A stretch of 64,000 nt of DNA from Thiothrix subterranea (GTDB taxonomy: Bacteria > Pseudomonadota > Gammaproteobacteria > Thiotrichales > Thiotrichaceae): positions 1,240,001-1,304,000 of the forward strand of contig NZ_CP053482.1 in the NCBI RefSeq assembly GCF_016772315.1, read 5' to 3'. The translations under genes were made by a program, and so were the position numbers. The notes beneath the pieces are model-generated. The model was not told where the DNA came from and ran no database searches. It worked only from the letters and a program-made list of their open reading frames with translations. Positions 17,765 through 25,674 of this stretch are shown here, one piece after another; position 1 is the first letter of the stretch; each line of letters starts with the position of its first letter.

Positions 17765-17883
17765 TTCGTCTGTCGAAATATTGCCATCAATCGAGTCTCC
17801 CCCCTTGATTGCGTAAGCTCACTTTCGTACAAACTATTGCGTAGTGCTATGATGACAGCATCAAGGCAGTAACAGGAGCAGAG

Positions 17884-18249
17884 ATGATGACAAAAGTTGC
17901 AATCATGCCAGTACCTGATGGGCATGGTCATGTTTACTTCGACGCAGTTGCCGGAGAGCGGCGAGCGCGTGGTATGACTGCGGGTGCGGCGTTGGATGCT
18001 ATGAACGAACAACTGAAATCTGATGAAAGTGCTGCGATTATTGTTTTGCAGAATTTTCGTCCTGATACGTTTTTCAGTGCAGCTCAACAACAGCGCCTTG
18101 AAGCATTGATGCAGCGTTGGCGTACCGCGAGGGAGACCGGAAAAGCCTTGCCGCAGCAGGAGCAGGATGAGCTGGAACAGCTTGTCGAGCAAGAGCTGGT
18201 CGCATCAGCTAGTCGGGCAAACAGACTTAGCGGTGAGTTGAACAAATGA
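17884..18249 (+). CDS. Hypothetical protein paired with an HNH nuclease
   Basis: A 121-residue protein with AGGAG before ATGATG. Its first half is a compact alpha/beta region (K-V-A-I-M-P-V-P-D-G-H-G-H-V-Y), then a helical, glutamine- and glutamate-rich second half. I recognise no named family. Its end overlaps the HNH gene start in an ATGA, so the two are translated together. The C-terminal helices could contact the nuclease or its target, but this is speculation. Confidence 0.7.
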   Translation: MMTKVAIMPVPDGHGHVYFDAVAGERRARGMTAGAALDAMNEQLKSDESAAIIVLQNFRPDTFFSAAQQQRLEALMQRWRTARETGKALPQQEQDELEQLVEQELVASASRANRLSGELNK

Positions 18250-18647
18250 ATCCCCAGTATGGGCTTATTGCGTCCAGAGCAAAACATCGGTGTGAGTACT
18301 GCCACGCGCCGGAAGTGATATTCAACTTCCCGTTTGAAGTGGAACATATTATTCCGTTAGCACTGAATGGCTCCAGTCATGGATCAAATTTGGCGCTTTC
18401 ATGCCGCTCATGCAACTTGTACAAGTCATATCATATCAATGGTGTCGACCCTGAAACCCAACATAAGGTTCGTTTGTTTAATCCACGCGATGATGAATGG
18501 AGTGAACATTTCATGGTAAATACAAAAACTGCGGAAATCATTGGATTGACGGAAAATGGCAGAACAACCGTCCTTCAATTAAAAATGAACAAGCCTTCCC
18601 AGCTTGCCGCCAGAAAGCAGTGGATGCTGTTGGAACTTTTTCCGTGA
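18246..18647 (+). CDS. HNH endonuclease
   Basis: A 133-residue stand-alone HNH nuclease. A zinc site is formed by C-E-Y-C-H (about residues 16-20) and C-R-S-C-N (residues 54-58). The catalytic core reads F-E-V-E-H-I-I-P-L-A (E-H, residues 34-35) and S-N-L-A-L-S-C-R-S-C-N, typical of McrA-like HNH proteins. It shares an ATGA overlap with the upstream hypothetical gene and lies between CRISPR arrays 1 and 2. A defence or mobile-element role is plausible. Confidence 0.85.
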   Translation: MNPQYGLIASRAKHRCEYCHAPEVIFNFPFEVEHIIPLALNGSSHGSNLALSCRSCNLYKSYHINGVDPETQHKVRLFNPRDDEWSEHFMVNTKTAEIIGLTENGRTTVLQLKMNKPSQLAARKQWMLLELFP

Positions 18648-18734
18648 CTTGTATGCTTAATTTGCGATAACAATATCAACAGAACTGCTGAATATTTATT
18701 CATTTTTCAAAAAATCATTGTAAAATCAGCACAC

Positions 18735-18874
18735 TAACACGCAAAACCTGAGCGTATCGCTTCTTTAAAAACTTATCTTGTCGCATTTTCGCCCAAGGCA
18801 ACTTTTTATACAGTGAATTTCCTGCTAAGGGCCTCTGTAACCCATTGATTAAAAAGGCTGATTAGACACGAGCC
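18735..18874 (+). promoter_or_regulatory. CRISPR leader, array 2
   Basis: Matches leader 3 over about 140 bases (ACACGCAAAACCTGAGCGT onward) and leader 1 over the last 80. It ends GACACGAGCC directly before the first repeat. Confidence 0.8.
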
Positions 18875-20021
18875 TTCTGAAGACCGCCCTGATTTAAAAG
18901 GGATTAAGACTGTTGTAACGTTTTAAGCAGCGTTCCAATTCGTTCTGAAGACCGCCCTGATTTAAAAGGGATTAAGACACGATGCATACAGCAGCCCGCG
19001 CATCTCCGAATTCTGAAGACCGCCCTGATTTAAAAGGGATTAAGACGGTGCGACTGAAGAAGCCCTTCTTGCTGGGATTCTGAAGACCGCCCTGATTTAA
19101 AAGGGATTAAGACAATTGGGGCTTGCAAGATGCGGGATAGAAACTTTTCTGAAGACCGCCCTGATTTAAAAGGGATTAAGACGTGTGCGGTCTTCGTTAT
19201 TAAGCTCGATAGCATCTTCTGAAGACCGCCCTGATTTAAAAGGGATTAAGACTCGGATTCAGGGATGTCAACCCAGATCACATCAGTTTCTGAAGACCGC
19301 CCTGATTTAAAAGGGATTAAGACGAGGAAGAAAGAAAGCAGGCGTAAGAAAGAAAGCATTCTGAAGACCGCCCTGATTTAAAAGGGATTAAGACACAGGG
19401 CTTTCTCTGCTCGTTCGAGTTTTGCGGTTTCTGAAGACCGCCCTGATTTAAAAGGGATTAAGACATAAATAACTCTTGTTTATACGCTTTCTCATCCCAT
19501 TCTGAAGACCGCCCTGATTTAAAAGGGATTAAGACGGCGGATTGAGCTTGTTGCGGTAAAAAGAGGGGTTTCTGAAGACCGCCCTGATTTAAAAGGGATT
19601 AAGACTAGAGCCCCCCTGCCCTTCCGGGAACAACCCTTCTGAAGACCGCCCTGATTTAAAAGGGATTAAGACGGAAGGGGGGTGTTTCAGCAGCGGGGAA
19701 GGGCGCTTCTGAAGACCGCCCTGATTTAAAAGGGATTAAGACTTATTTCCTTCACCTTATTCTTGCACTGCTTGTTCTGAAGACCGCCCTGATTTAAAAG
19801 GGATTAAGACTACCTTCTCGTAATGCTCCCGCGTGCGCCTGATTTCTGAAGACCGCCCTGATTTAAAAGGGATTAAGACGTGTTTTGTTTTCGGGTTGTG
19901 TGTTCATGATCAGCTTCTGAAGACCGCCCTGATTTAAAAGGGATTAAGACTTGGCGGCGTTTGTTGCTTATGCGTTTGAACGTATTTCTGAAGACCGCCC
20001 TGATTTAAAAGGGATTAAGCC
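18875..20021 (+). CRISPR. CRISPR array 2, 17 repeats
   Basis: Seventeen copies of the same 36-base repeat as array 1 start at 18875, 18943, 19011, 19078, 19147, 19217, 19288, 19359, 19429, 19500, 19570, 19637, 19707, 19775, 19844, 19915 and 19986, with 16 different spacers of about 31-36 bases. The final repeat ends TTAAGCC instead of TTAAGAC, again placing the old end on the right. Spacer 7 is a purine-rich internal repeat (AGAAAGAAAGCA occurs twice in part). Confidence 0.98.
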
Positions 20022-20054
20022 TCTTTCATTACAAAATCTTTTAGTCCGAACTAA

Positions 20055-20122
20055 GATTTTCAGGATTAAAAGATTTCCAAGATGCCCACTTACATCCCAC
20101 TAATCCTTTAATCCTAAAAATC
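20055..20122. repeat. Trailer palindrome after array 2
   Basis: GATTTTCAGGATTAAAAGAT and TAATCCTTTAATCCTAAAAA form an imperfect inverted repeat equivalent to those after arrays 1 and 3. From here to 20221 nothing else is recognised. Confidence 0.78.
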
Positions 20123-20221
20123 CCAGTTCAAGACAAAAATCAAAGAGAATATTTATGATTAACATATTAAGTCTAAAAAACGCAGGAGATTCATAGCCTT
20201 TAACTAACTGGAGAAAAGGTT

Positions 20222-20407
20222 ATGGGGTATCTCAAAAAACCCAAAACACACAGTGAAGCAAAACTGTATTTTGATGCCATTGATCAAGATGTTAAACCTC
20301 GCGCCAAGCGCTGCCCTAAAGGTCTTGCTAATGCGTGGGATGACAAAATCAAGGCGTGTTATCACCATAAATGCTGGAAACGTCACCGTGTGACGCAATA
20401 CAAATAG
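20222..20407 (+). CDS. Small basic hypothetical protein
   Basis: A 61-residue, lysine/arginine-rich protein with three cysteines (C-P-K-G, K-A-C-Y-H-H-K-C). GGAG lies about 10 bases before the ATG, and a stem-loop follows the stop. No family is recognised. The C-x(3)-H-x-C-like cluster could bind metal or nucleic acid. Confidence 0.5.
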   Translation: MGYLKKPKTHSEAKLYFDAIDQDVKPRAKRCPKGLANAWDDKIKACYHHKCWKRHRVTQYK

Positions 20408-20414
20408 TGATGCG

Positions 20415-20438
20415 CTGCATCTCCCTTCGGAGGTGCAG
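20415..20438. terminator. Stem-loop between convergent genes
   Basis: CTGCATCTCC and GGAGGTGCAG pair with one T-G wobble around CTTC. Only a short T run (TTTC) follows on the plus strand, so it is a weak terminator candidate. Confidence 0.45.
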
Positions 20439-20828
20439 TTTCACCACCTGCTATTTTTAAAGCATTAGCTTGCTGATAATAATGGGTGTGATGTGTGGCG
20501 GAAACTTGATCCGGTCATCATTGGTAACAAAATAGGTGCAGCCGTTGGTGAGTGCGGTAATCAGATGGATGGTATCCGGCAACTTGTTCTTGAAAAACGC
20601 CCGCAATTGCGCCGCATCTTTGAGGATTTGGCGTGATACCGGAATGACCAGCAACGCCTCAGACGGGCTGATATGCTGCTCATATTGCATCTGTGACCCG
20701 ACATCCTGTTTCTCGAACGGTTTGACCAAACACTCTGCCAAAGTCAGCTCACTGGTGACACTGATACTGCCTGTCGCTGCAATCACTTCAAACAACGCTG
20801 TTACCTGCCCGACAAATTCGGGGTTTGA

Positions 20829-22262
20829 AGCAGCTACCACAAAACCCACCCAAACCTCTCCAATCTTTGTCATTTTGGAGAAGTTACAAGGCGCAGACTA
20901 CCGTTCATCTGTCGATAGCAACATCAAAAACACTCACCTCTAGACAAAAAACCTGCCGCATTGCATCCTATCCCTCATGATTATCAGCCACAAAATCCGT
21001 CTTGACCCCAACAATAAGCAAGCCACGTACTTGGCGAAAGCCGCAGGTACAGCGCGGTTTGCCTACAACTGGGCATTGGCGGAATGGCAAACCCAATACG
21101 CGGCGTGGAAAAACGATAACAGCCAGCCCAAACCCAACCAAATGGGCTTGCGCCGCCAACTCAACGCCATCAAACGCGAACAATTCCCGTGGATGCTGGA
21201 AGTCACCAAAAATGCCCCGCAAATGGCGATTATCCAACTCGGAGCAGCCTTCAAAAACTTCTTTGCAGGACGCGCCCAGTACCCGCAATTCAAAAAGAAA
21301 GGCAAAAGCCGCGACAGCTTCACCCTCACCAACGACCAGTTTGCTATCGACGCATCCCGCATCCGCATTCCCAACCTTGGGTTAGTACGGATGCGGGAAA
21401 CGTTACGCTTTTCCGGCAAAATCCTCTCCGCCACGATTTCCCGCACCGCTGACCAGTGGTTCGTAAGCTATACCGTGGACACGCAAGACCATAACCACCT
21501 CCCGCCTGCCGAAAACCAAGGTGATACCCTGAGCTTGTCGAAGGGCACGGTGGGGGTGGATTTGGGCGTATCCGCACTGGCAACCCTGTCAACGGGGGAA
21601 AAAGTGGTCGGGGCGAAGCCGCATAAAGCCTTGCTTTCCCGCCTAAAACGGCTATCCCGCAGCCTGTCCCGCAAGGTCAAAGGCAGTGCCAACCGCCACA
21701 AGGCAAAACAAAAACTGGCAAAACTTCACGCACGGATAGCCAACATCCGCCAAGACAGTTTGCACCAACTCACCACGGATTTGACCCGCCGTTTCCACAC
21801 CATCGGCATCGAAGATTTGAACGTATCCGGCATGGTGAAAAACCGCCATTTATCCCGTGCCATCAGTGACATGGGATTCTTCGAGTTCCGGCGGCAACTG
21901 GAATACAAGGCGGAAATGCGCGGTGCGGTGGTCGTGGTAGCTGATCGGTTTTTTGCCTCCAGCAAGACCTGTTCCGCCCTCGGCTGTGGGCATAAAGTGG
22001 ACAAAATGCCACTATCGGTACGTGAATGGACTTGCCCTGACTGTGGTGCAGTTCATGACCGTGACGTAAACGCAGCCAACAATTTGCAAGAGTATGCTTC
22101 GGCTACGCTCAGCAACCACGCCGTGAGTTCCACGGTGTCTGCCTGTGGAGGGGAAGGCTCTGGCTTTCGGTGCAAACCGAAAGTGAAACCAGCCCCCGTG
22201 AAGCAGGAATTTAACCGCAAACTTGACCTTGGTTAAGTTTGTATAAGTTTAAAGGAACGGTG
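20829..22262 (+). mobile_element. TnpB-only IS200/IS605-type element inside the PIN toxin gene
   Basis: Ends are set by the PIN reading frame that resumes on both sides: left edge after GGGGTTTGA (20820-20828), right edge before TGCTTCCAGCGC (22263). The ends are uncertain by about three bases. No target duplication and no terminal inverted repeats are seen, as expected for IS200/IS605-type insertion. No tnpA is present, so movement would need a transposase in trans. The 148 bases before tnpB form the left end; only 26 bases follow its stop. Confidence 0.82.
20977..22236 (+). CDS. tnpB: TnpB RNA-guided nuclease-like protein
   Basis: A 419-residue TnpB, the transposon-encoded ancestor group of Cas12. 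The RuvC acidic residues are seen in V-G-V-D-L-G-V-S (first D), I-G-I-E-D-L-N-V (E) and H-D-R-D-V-N-A-A (last D). The zinc knuckle is C-S-A-L-G-C...C-P-D-C-G. The N-terminal region (Y-N-W-A-L-A-E-W) and all motifs are intact. A 50-residue tail follows the last RuvC motif. Family members use a guide RNA transcribed from the right end of the element, which here overlaps the 3' end of this gene. Confidence 0.93.
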   Translation: MIISHKIRLDPNNKQATYLAKAAGTARFAYNWALAEWQTQYAAWKNDNSQPKPNQMGLRRQLNAIKREQFPWMLEVTKNAPQMAIIQLGAAFKNFFAGRAQYPQFKKKGKSRDSFTLTNDQFAIDASRIRIPNLGLVRMRETLRFSGKILSATISRTADQWFVSYTVDTQDHNHLPPAENQGDTLSLSKGTVGVDLGVSALATLSTGEKVVGAKPHKALLSRLKRLSRSLSRKVKGSANRHKAKQKLAKLHARIANIRQDSLHQLTTDLTRRFHTIGIEDLNVSGMVKNRHLSRAISDMGFFEFRRQLEYKAEMRGAVVVVADRFFASSKTCSALGCGHKVDKMPLSVREWTCPDCGAVHDRDVNAANNLQEYASATLSNHAVSSTVSACGGEGSGFRCKPKVKPAPVKQEFNRKLDLG

Positions 22263-22324
22263 TGCTTCCAGCGCATAAATAAACGCATTGGCATCCAGAT
22301 AAAAAATGCCCTTGCCAATGCTGC

Positions 22325-22600
22325 TCAGTTCCATTCATCCCTCAGCTTGCGGATAAAGTTATCGGCATCCTGCGCGGATTTGTACAGGTTGCTGCCCTTG
22401 TTCGCCCCAATCATTGCCAACAAGGGGCTGCGGGGTTGTACAGCCGGACGTTGGCTCACCGCTTGGGGAACTAACACCAGCAATCCATCCTGTTCCCGCA
22501 CTTCCAGCATATCGCCTTCGTGCAGGTTGAGGCGTTTGCGCAGGGCTGCGGGAATCGTCACCTGATATTTGTGTTTTACCTGAACATAGGTCACGGGCAT
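22325..22600 (-). CDS. AbrB/SpoVT-type antitoxin
   Basis: A swapped-hairpin AbrB domain at the N-terminus (V-K-H-K-Y-Q-V-T-I-P-A-A-L-R-K-R-L-N-L-H-E-G-D) binds DNA; the C-terminal tail should bind the toxin. Two adjacent ATGs exist, and 22600 is the inner one. The gene is directly upstream of, and overlaps, the start of the PIN toxin gene, a VapB/VapC-like layout. With the toxin split, this antitoxin is probably an orphan. Confidence 0.85.
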   Translation of the reverse strand: MPVTYVQVKHKYQVTIPAALRKRLNLHEGDMLEVREQDGLLVLVPQAVSQRPAVQPRSPLLAMIGANKGSNLYKSAQDADNFIRKLRDEWN

Positions 22601-22737
22601 CACCTAAACGTTAGAAAGTTGGAAAGTCAAACTTAACTATTGAGTCTAGGCGTTTGTATGCAAGAGTCAATAAGCATTGAAGACTCATTTGTTACTGAGT
22701 AAAATTACTCAACACACTGAGTAATTCGGAGAGCCAC

Positions 22738-22939
22738 ATGCACCAACGCCCGCAACTGGCGCAGCTTACCAGCCGTTTGCAACAACCACGCCGCTTCCTG
22801 CATCTGCTTGCTGGCGATTGAGGTCAAAAGCGGGCGCAATAAAGGCGTGGTTGGCTTAAACCAACACCTCGCTTTTCCACCCCTCCACCGTCTTCGCCTC
22901 ACCTTGATCTACTGCCTTCGCTATTTATTTTTAGCTTGA
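22738..22939 (+). pseudogene. Remnant of a COG1373-type AAA ATPase with its middle deleted
   Basis: GGAGAG and an ATG open a reading frame (R-P-Q-L-A-Q-L-T-S-R-L-Q-Q-P-R-R-F) typical of the N-terminus of DUF4143-containing AAA ATPases, up to A-G just before the Walker A loop would start. It then jumps at about 22817, in another frame, to I-E-V-K-S-G-R-N-K-G-V-V-G-L, which resembles the PD-(D/E)xK-like C-terminal domain of the same family, ending at 22939. Roughly 1 kb is missing. The 130 bases before it carry repeated ACTGAGTAA-like sequence (22695-22730), perhaps the old operator. Confidence 0.65.
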
Positions 22940-22993
22940 TCAGCCATGTATTACTACAATACCAAGGTGTTTTTAAGTTAAGAGGTCATGGTT

Positions 22994-23338
22994 ATGTCAA
23001 CACGGTCAAGAATAAAACTAATGCATCAAGGTGTGGCTCTTGGTGCTATTTATTACTCTCACGATGGTCATGTGTGGAATTTTTCACCTGAATTAATTGA
23101 AGCACTTCAGGCAACAACGCCTCGCAGTCTTTTAGCAAACAAAGCTATGCTCAAACTTATGGGTCTATACGCTCTGGATGCAGATGGGGAAAGAGATATG
23201 CATCTGGATTATTTATGCGAAGTTGATTTATCCCAAGAAGATTACATAATCAGGCTGAGTGAGTGGGGCAAAGGATTGGTATTTGAAGGCAACCTGACGG
23301 CGTTTTCCCAACAATATGGCAAGAAAGATAATCGGTAA
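22994..23338 (+). CDS. Hypothetical protein in the CRISPR region
   Basis: A 114-residue acidic protein of no family I can name. AGAGG lies nine bases before the ATG at 22994; the ATG at 22988 is too close to it. The N-terminus is strand-like (I-K-L-M-H-Q-G-V-A-L-G-A-I-Y-Y), the rest mixed. It sits between the AAA ATPase scar and csx16, so it may belong to the CRISPR accessory set or be an unrelated passenger. Confidence 0.6.
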   Translation: MSTRSRIKLMHQGVALGAIYYSHDGHVWNFSPELIEALQATTPRSLLANKAMLKLMGLYALDADGERDMHLDYLCEVDLSQEDYIIRLSEWGKGLVFEGNLTAFSQQYGKKDNR

Positions 23339-23444
23339 ACCCTGCTTTCGGTGATGCGCCAAGTATAGCACGACAAGCTTGCCAACCTCGCGCCCCCCCC
23401 TGCCCTGCATTACACTGCGGTTTTTGCCAAACACAGGGGAAACC

Positions 23445-23735
23445 ATGACCACTTACTTTATTTCGCGCCATGCTGGGGCTGTCGACTGGGCAGAATCGGA
23501 AGGCTTTCACGTTGATGCGCGGCTGGCGCATTTCGATGTGGACATCGTGCAACCGGGAGACAGAATCCTTGGCACATTGCCGATCAATCTGGTGGCGGAA
23601 GTGAATGCACGCGGCGGCACGTATTTTCATCTGACGTTGGAATTGCCCGCTGATGCACGGGGTAAGGAGCTGACGGCGGAGGATATGCGTACCTACGGGG
23701 CGCGGTTGGAAGGGTATGCGGCACAGAAACACTAA
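23445..23735 (+). CDS. csx16: CRISPR-associated protein Csx16
   Basis: A 96-residue protein with the Csx16 pattern: M-T-T-Y-F-I-S-R-H-A-G-A at the start, D-I-V-Q-P-G-D-R-I-L-G-T-L-P-I-N-L-V-A-E-V in the middle and Y-F-H-L-T-L-E-L-P near the end. The start at 23445 matches this N-terminus; the longer reading from 23379 does not. Csx16 is found with type III systems, and recent work places it among ring nucleases that destroy cyclic oligoadenylate. Here it lies directly before a CARF-HEPN gene, which suits an off-switch role. Confidence 0.85.
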   Translation: MTTYFISRHAGAVDWAESEGFHVDARLAHFDVDIVQPGDRILGTLPINLVAEVNARGGTYFHLTLELPADARGKELTAEDMRTYGARLEGYAAQKH

Positions 23736-23740
23736 ACGGG

Positions 23741-23813
23741 TGAAGAGGGCGTATGCCATACGCCCCTACGCGGGATATTCTTCCGTAGGGGCGAATGGCA
23801 TACGCCCTCTTCA
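23741..23813. repeat. Long hairpin element between csx16 and the CARF-HEPN gene
   Basis: Two 30-base arms (23741-23770 and 23784-23813) pair at 29 of 30 positions around a 13-base loop. The arm begins TGAAGAGGGCGTATGCCATA. It looks like a short palindromic mobile repeat and may act as a transcript barrier or RNA-stability element. Confidence 0.88.
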
Positions 23814-23843
23814 AAACATAACAACATCAACAGGGCAAAACCC

Positions 23844-25049
23844 ATGTCACACATACTCGTCACCATGCTCGGTAAAGCCGCCAGCAATTACCGCGAAGCT
23901 ACCTATGCCTTTGACGGCGGCAGCCATCGCACTTCACGCTTTTTCGGGCTGGAACTGTGCAAACATATTCGCCCTGACAAACTGGTCATTCTCGGCACAA
24001 CAGGCAGCATGTGGGATAACCTGTTGTTAGAAACAGCCCTCAGCGAACAAGTAGAACTGGAAGAGGCTTTACTCACACTGGGGGAAGCCGCTCAACAAGA
24101 TAAGGTGCAACAAGCAACCCTTGACCAGTTGGCAATACACTTGCAAGCCGTGCTGGGCATTTCCTGCGAATTGCGCCTGATTCCTTACGGGCGCACCCAA
24201 CCAGAACAAACAGCCACCTTGGAAATACTGGTCAATTGCTTTGCCGACAATGACACGGCAACGCTAGACGTGACACACGGTCTGCGCCATTTGCCGATGC
24301 TGGTTCAACAAAGTGCCTTGCTGCTGCAAACCCTGAAAGATGTGCAGATAGCAGGTATTTACTACGGCGCACTGGATTTGACTCAAGCCGATATAACCCC
24401 GGTCATGCGGCTGGATGGTTTGCTGGAAATTGACCGCTGGACAGAAGCCCTGACCCATTACGATAAAACCGGGGATTATGCCGTGTTTGTCACCTTGCTG
24501 CGTCAATCAGGCATCAGCCAAGCAGCGGTCGAAAGTTTGCAGGATGCGGCATTTTACGAGCAAACCAATAATGTGCATCAAGCACGCGGTAAATTACGCG
24601 ATTTCCTCAGTAAACTCAGGGAAGAAGAAAGCCGATGCAGCCGCCATGCAGTGTTGTTCCTGCCTGCGCTGAAACAACGTTTCGCATGGGTCAACGAAGA
24701 CAAATTACACCTGCGTCAAACGGCTGTGGCGTGGTTGGCATTGGAACATGGCAATTTGTTACGTGCCTGCATCTACGGTTTTGAAGCGTTCATTACCAAA
24801 CTGACGCAAGAACAAGGCGGTAAGCCCGATAGCTTCGATGAGCGTAAATACACTAAAGACCAGTATGAAACGCGCAAACCATCAGCGACGTGGAGTGATT
24901 ACAAACTGTTGCGTGAAATCCGTAACCAGCTTGCCCATAGCAGTACCCAGCGCAATGCCGACGTGGTGAAGGCTGTATCAAACCGTGCGGAACTGACCCG
25001 TACATTGCACCAGATTTTCACCACCTTGATTCCTAAAACCCACACCTAA
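23844..25049 (+). CDS. CARF-HEPN CRISPR ancillary RNase (TIGR02221/Csx2-like)
   Basis: A 401-residue type III accessory effector. The N-terminal CARF half has the Rossmann strand S-H-I-L-V-T-M-L-G-K, L-V-I-L-G-T-T-G-S-M-W and a second motif T-L-D-V-T-H-G-L-R-H-L-P, the TIGR02221 signature. The C-terminal half is helical and ends with the HEPN RNase motif R-N-Q-L-A-H-S (about residue 355). The family is expected to bind cyclic oligoadenylate made by Cas10 and then cut RNA non-specifically. It lies in one block with csx16 and the SAVED-like and cas1/cas2 genes. Confidence 0.85.
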   Translation: MSHILVTMLGKAASNYREATYAFDGGSHRTSRFFGLELCKHIRPDKLVILGTTGSMWDNLLLETALSEQVELEEALLTLGEAAQQDKVQQATLDQLAIHLQAVLGISCELRLIPYGRTQPEQTATLEILVNCFADNDTATLDVTHGLRHLPMLVQQSALLLQTLKDVQIAGIYYGALDLTQADITPVMRLDGLLEIDRWTEALTHYDKTGDYAVFVTLLRQSGISQAAVESLQDAAFYEQTNNVHQARGKLRDFLSKLREEESRCSRHAVLFLPALKQRFAWVNEDKLHLRQTAVAWLALEHGNLLRACIYGFEAFITKLTQEQGGKPDSFDERKYTKDQYETRKPSATWSDYKLLREIRNQLAHSSTQRNADVVKAVSNRAELTRTLHQIFTTLIPKTHT

Positions 25050-25128
25050 CTGACAAGCTTGTCATTGCCGACTTCTTCCCCGGTTTGCGGCATGATTACC
25101 CGCATAACAACGGCAAACAGGGGCTACC

Positions 25129-25674
25129 ATGCAAGCACTACTCGACATCATCACGAAAATCCTCGACCCGCTCGGTATCGTCATCGGGCTGATCCTCGCC
25201 ATTCCGGTGTTCTGGACCTGGTATCAGGTGGTATGGGGCAATCGCCGCCGTTACCGCCACTACCTGCAAGCTATCCGTAGCGCACCGGGCAACCGCCCTG
25301 CCATTTTCATCATCGACTTGTTGCCTAGGCGCAATATCCGCGCGGCGGTGGAAAACTATTGCCAGCAACATAACAACTTGCGCGACATTCCGCGTGAACG
25401 GGTATTTCACCTGCAACGTGACGGGCTGGGCGTGTATCAACTCGACGCCTTCAAAGCCAGTGTGCGCCAGCAAGTCGGGGAAATGTACGCGCAAGGGGTT
25501 GACCGCATTCACTACTTCCACGCAGGCCCCGGCATGGCGGCGGCAATGGTGGGCGCGGAACTCGGCAACGGTTGTCCGGTATTGCTGTATCACCACGAGG
25601 GTGAGGGCTACCACGGGTTTGGCTTGCTGAAACTGCCCGCTGCACCCGCGTTTAGTGGGGTGGAACATGGCTGA
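25129..25674 (+). CDS. Membrane-anchored SAVED-like protein, candidate CRISPR effector
   Basis: A 181-residue protein. One membrane helix occupies about residues 12-34 (I-V-I-G-L-I-L-A-I-P-V-F-W-T-W), followed by a basic N-R-R-R-Y-R-H-Y stretch placing the rest in the cytoplasm. Residues 58-175 resemble a small SAVED domain: a hydrophobic strand A-I-F-I-I-D-L-L, then I-H-Y-F-H-A-G-P-G-M-A-A-A-M-V-G-A-E-L and V-L-L-Y-H-H-E-G-E-G-Y. SAVED domains bind cyclic nucleotides. No nuclease or protease domain is attached, so the membrane segment is the likely effector part. The stop overlaps cas2 by eight bases, tying it to the adaptation operon. Confidence 0.6.
   Translation: MQALLDIITKILDPLGIVIGLILAIPVFWTWYQVVWGNRRRYRHYLQAIRSAPGNRPAIFIIDLLPRRNIRAAVENYCQQHNNLRDIPRERVFHLQRDGLGVYQLDAFKASVRQQVGEMYAQGVDRIHYFHAGPGMAAAMVGAELGNGCPVLLYHHEGEGYHGFGLLKLPAAPAFSGVEHG

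Larger units (their letters stand above)
20457..22334 (-). pseudogene. PIN-domain (VapC-like) toxin gene split by a TnpB element
   Basis: The gene reads leftward. Its first 24 codons lie at 22334-22263 (M-E-L-S-S-I-G-K-G-I-F-Y-L-D-A-N-A-F-I-Y-A-L-E-A), carrying the first PIN aspartate in Y-L-D-A-N. The rest resumes near 20828 with S-N-P-E-F-V-G-Q-V and runs to 20457, holding the E of T-L-A-E-C, D in L-P-D-T-I-H and V-T-N-D-D. Joining both parts gives a normal VapC-like protein of about 147 residues. The start overlaps the end of the AbrB-type antitoxin gene. The split should abolish toxin RNase activity. Confidence 0.85.

Noticed and set aside
22705-22902. 65-residue minus-strand arginine-rich frame
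   Set aside because: Antisense of the AAA ATPase remnant, whose plus-strand homology is clear.
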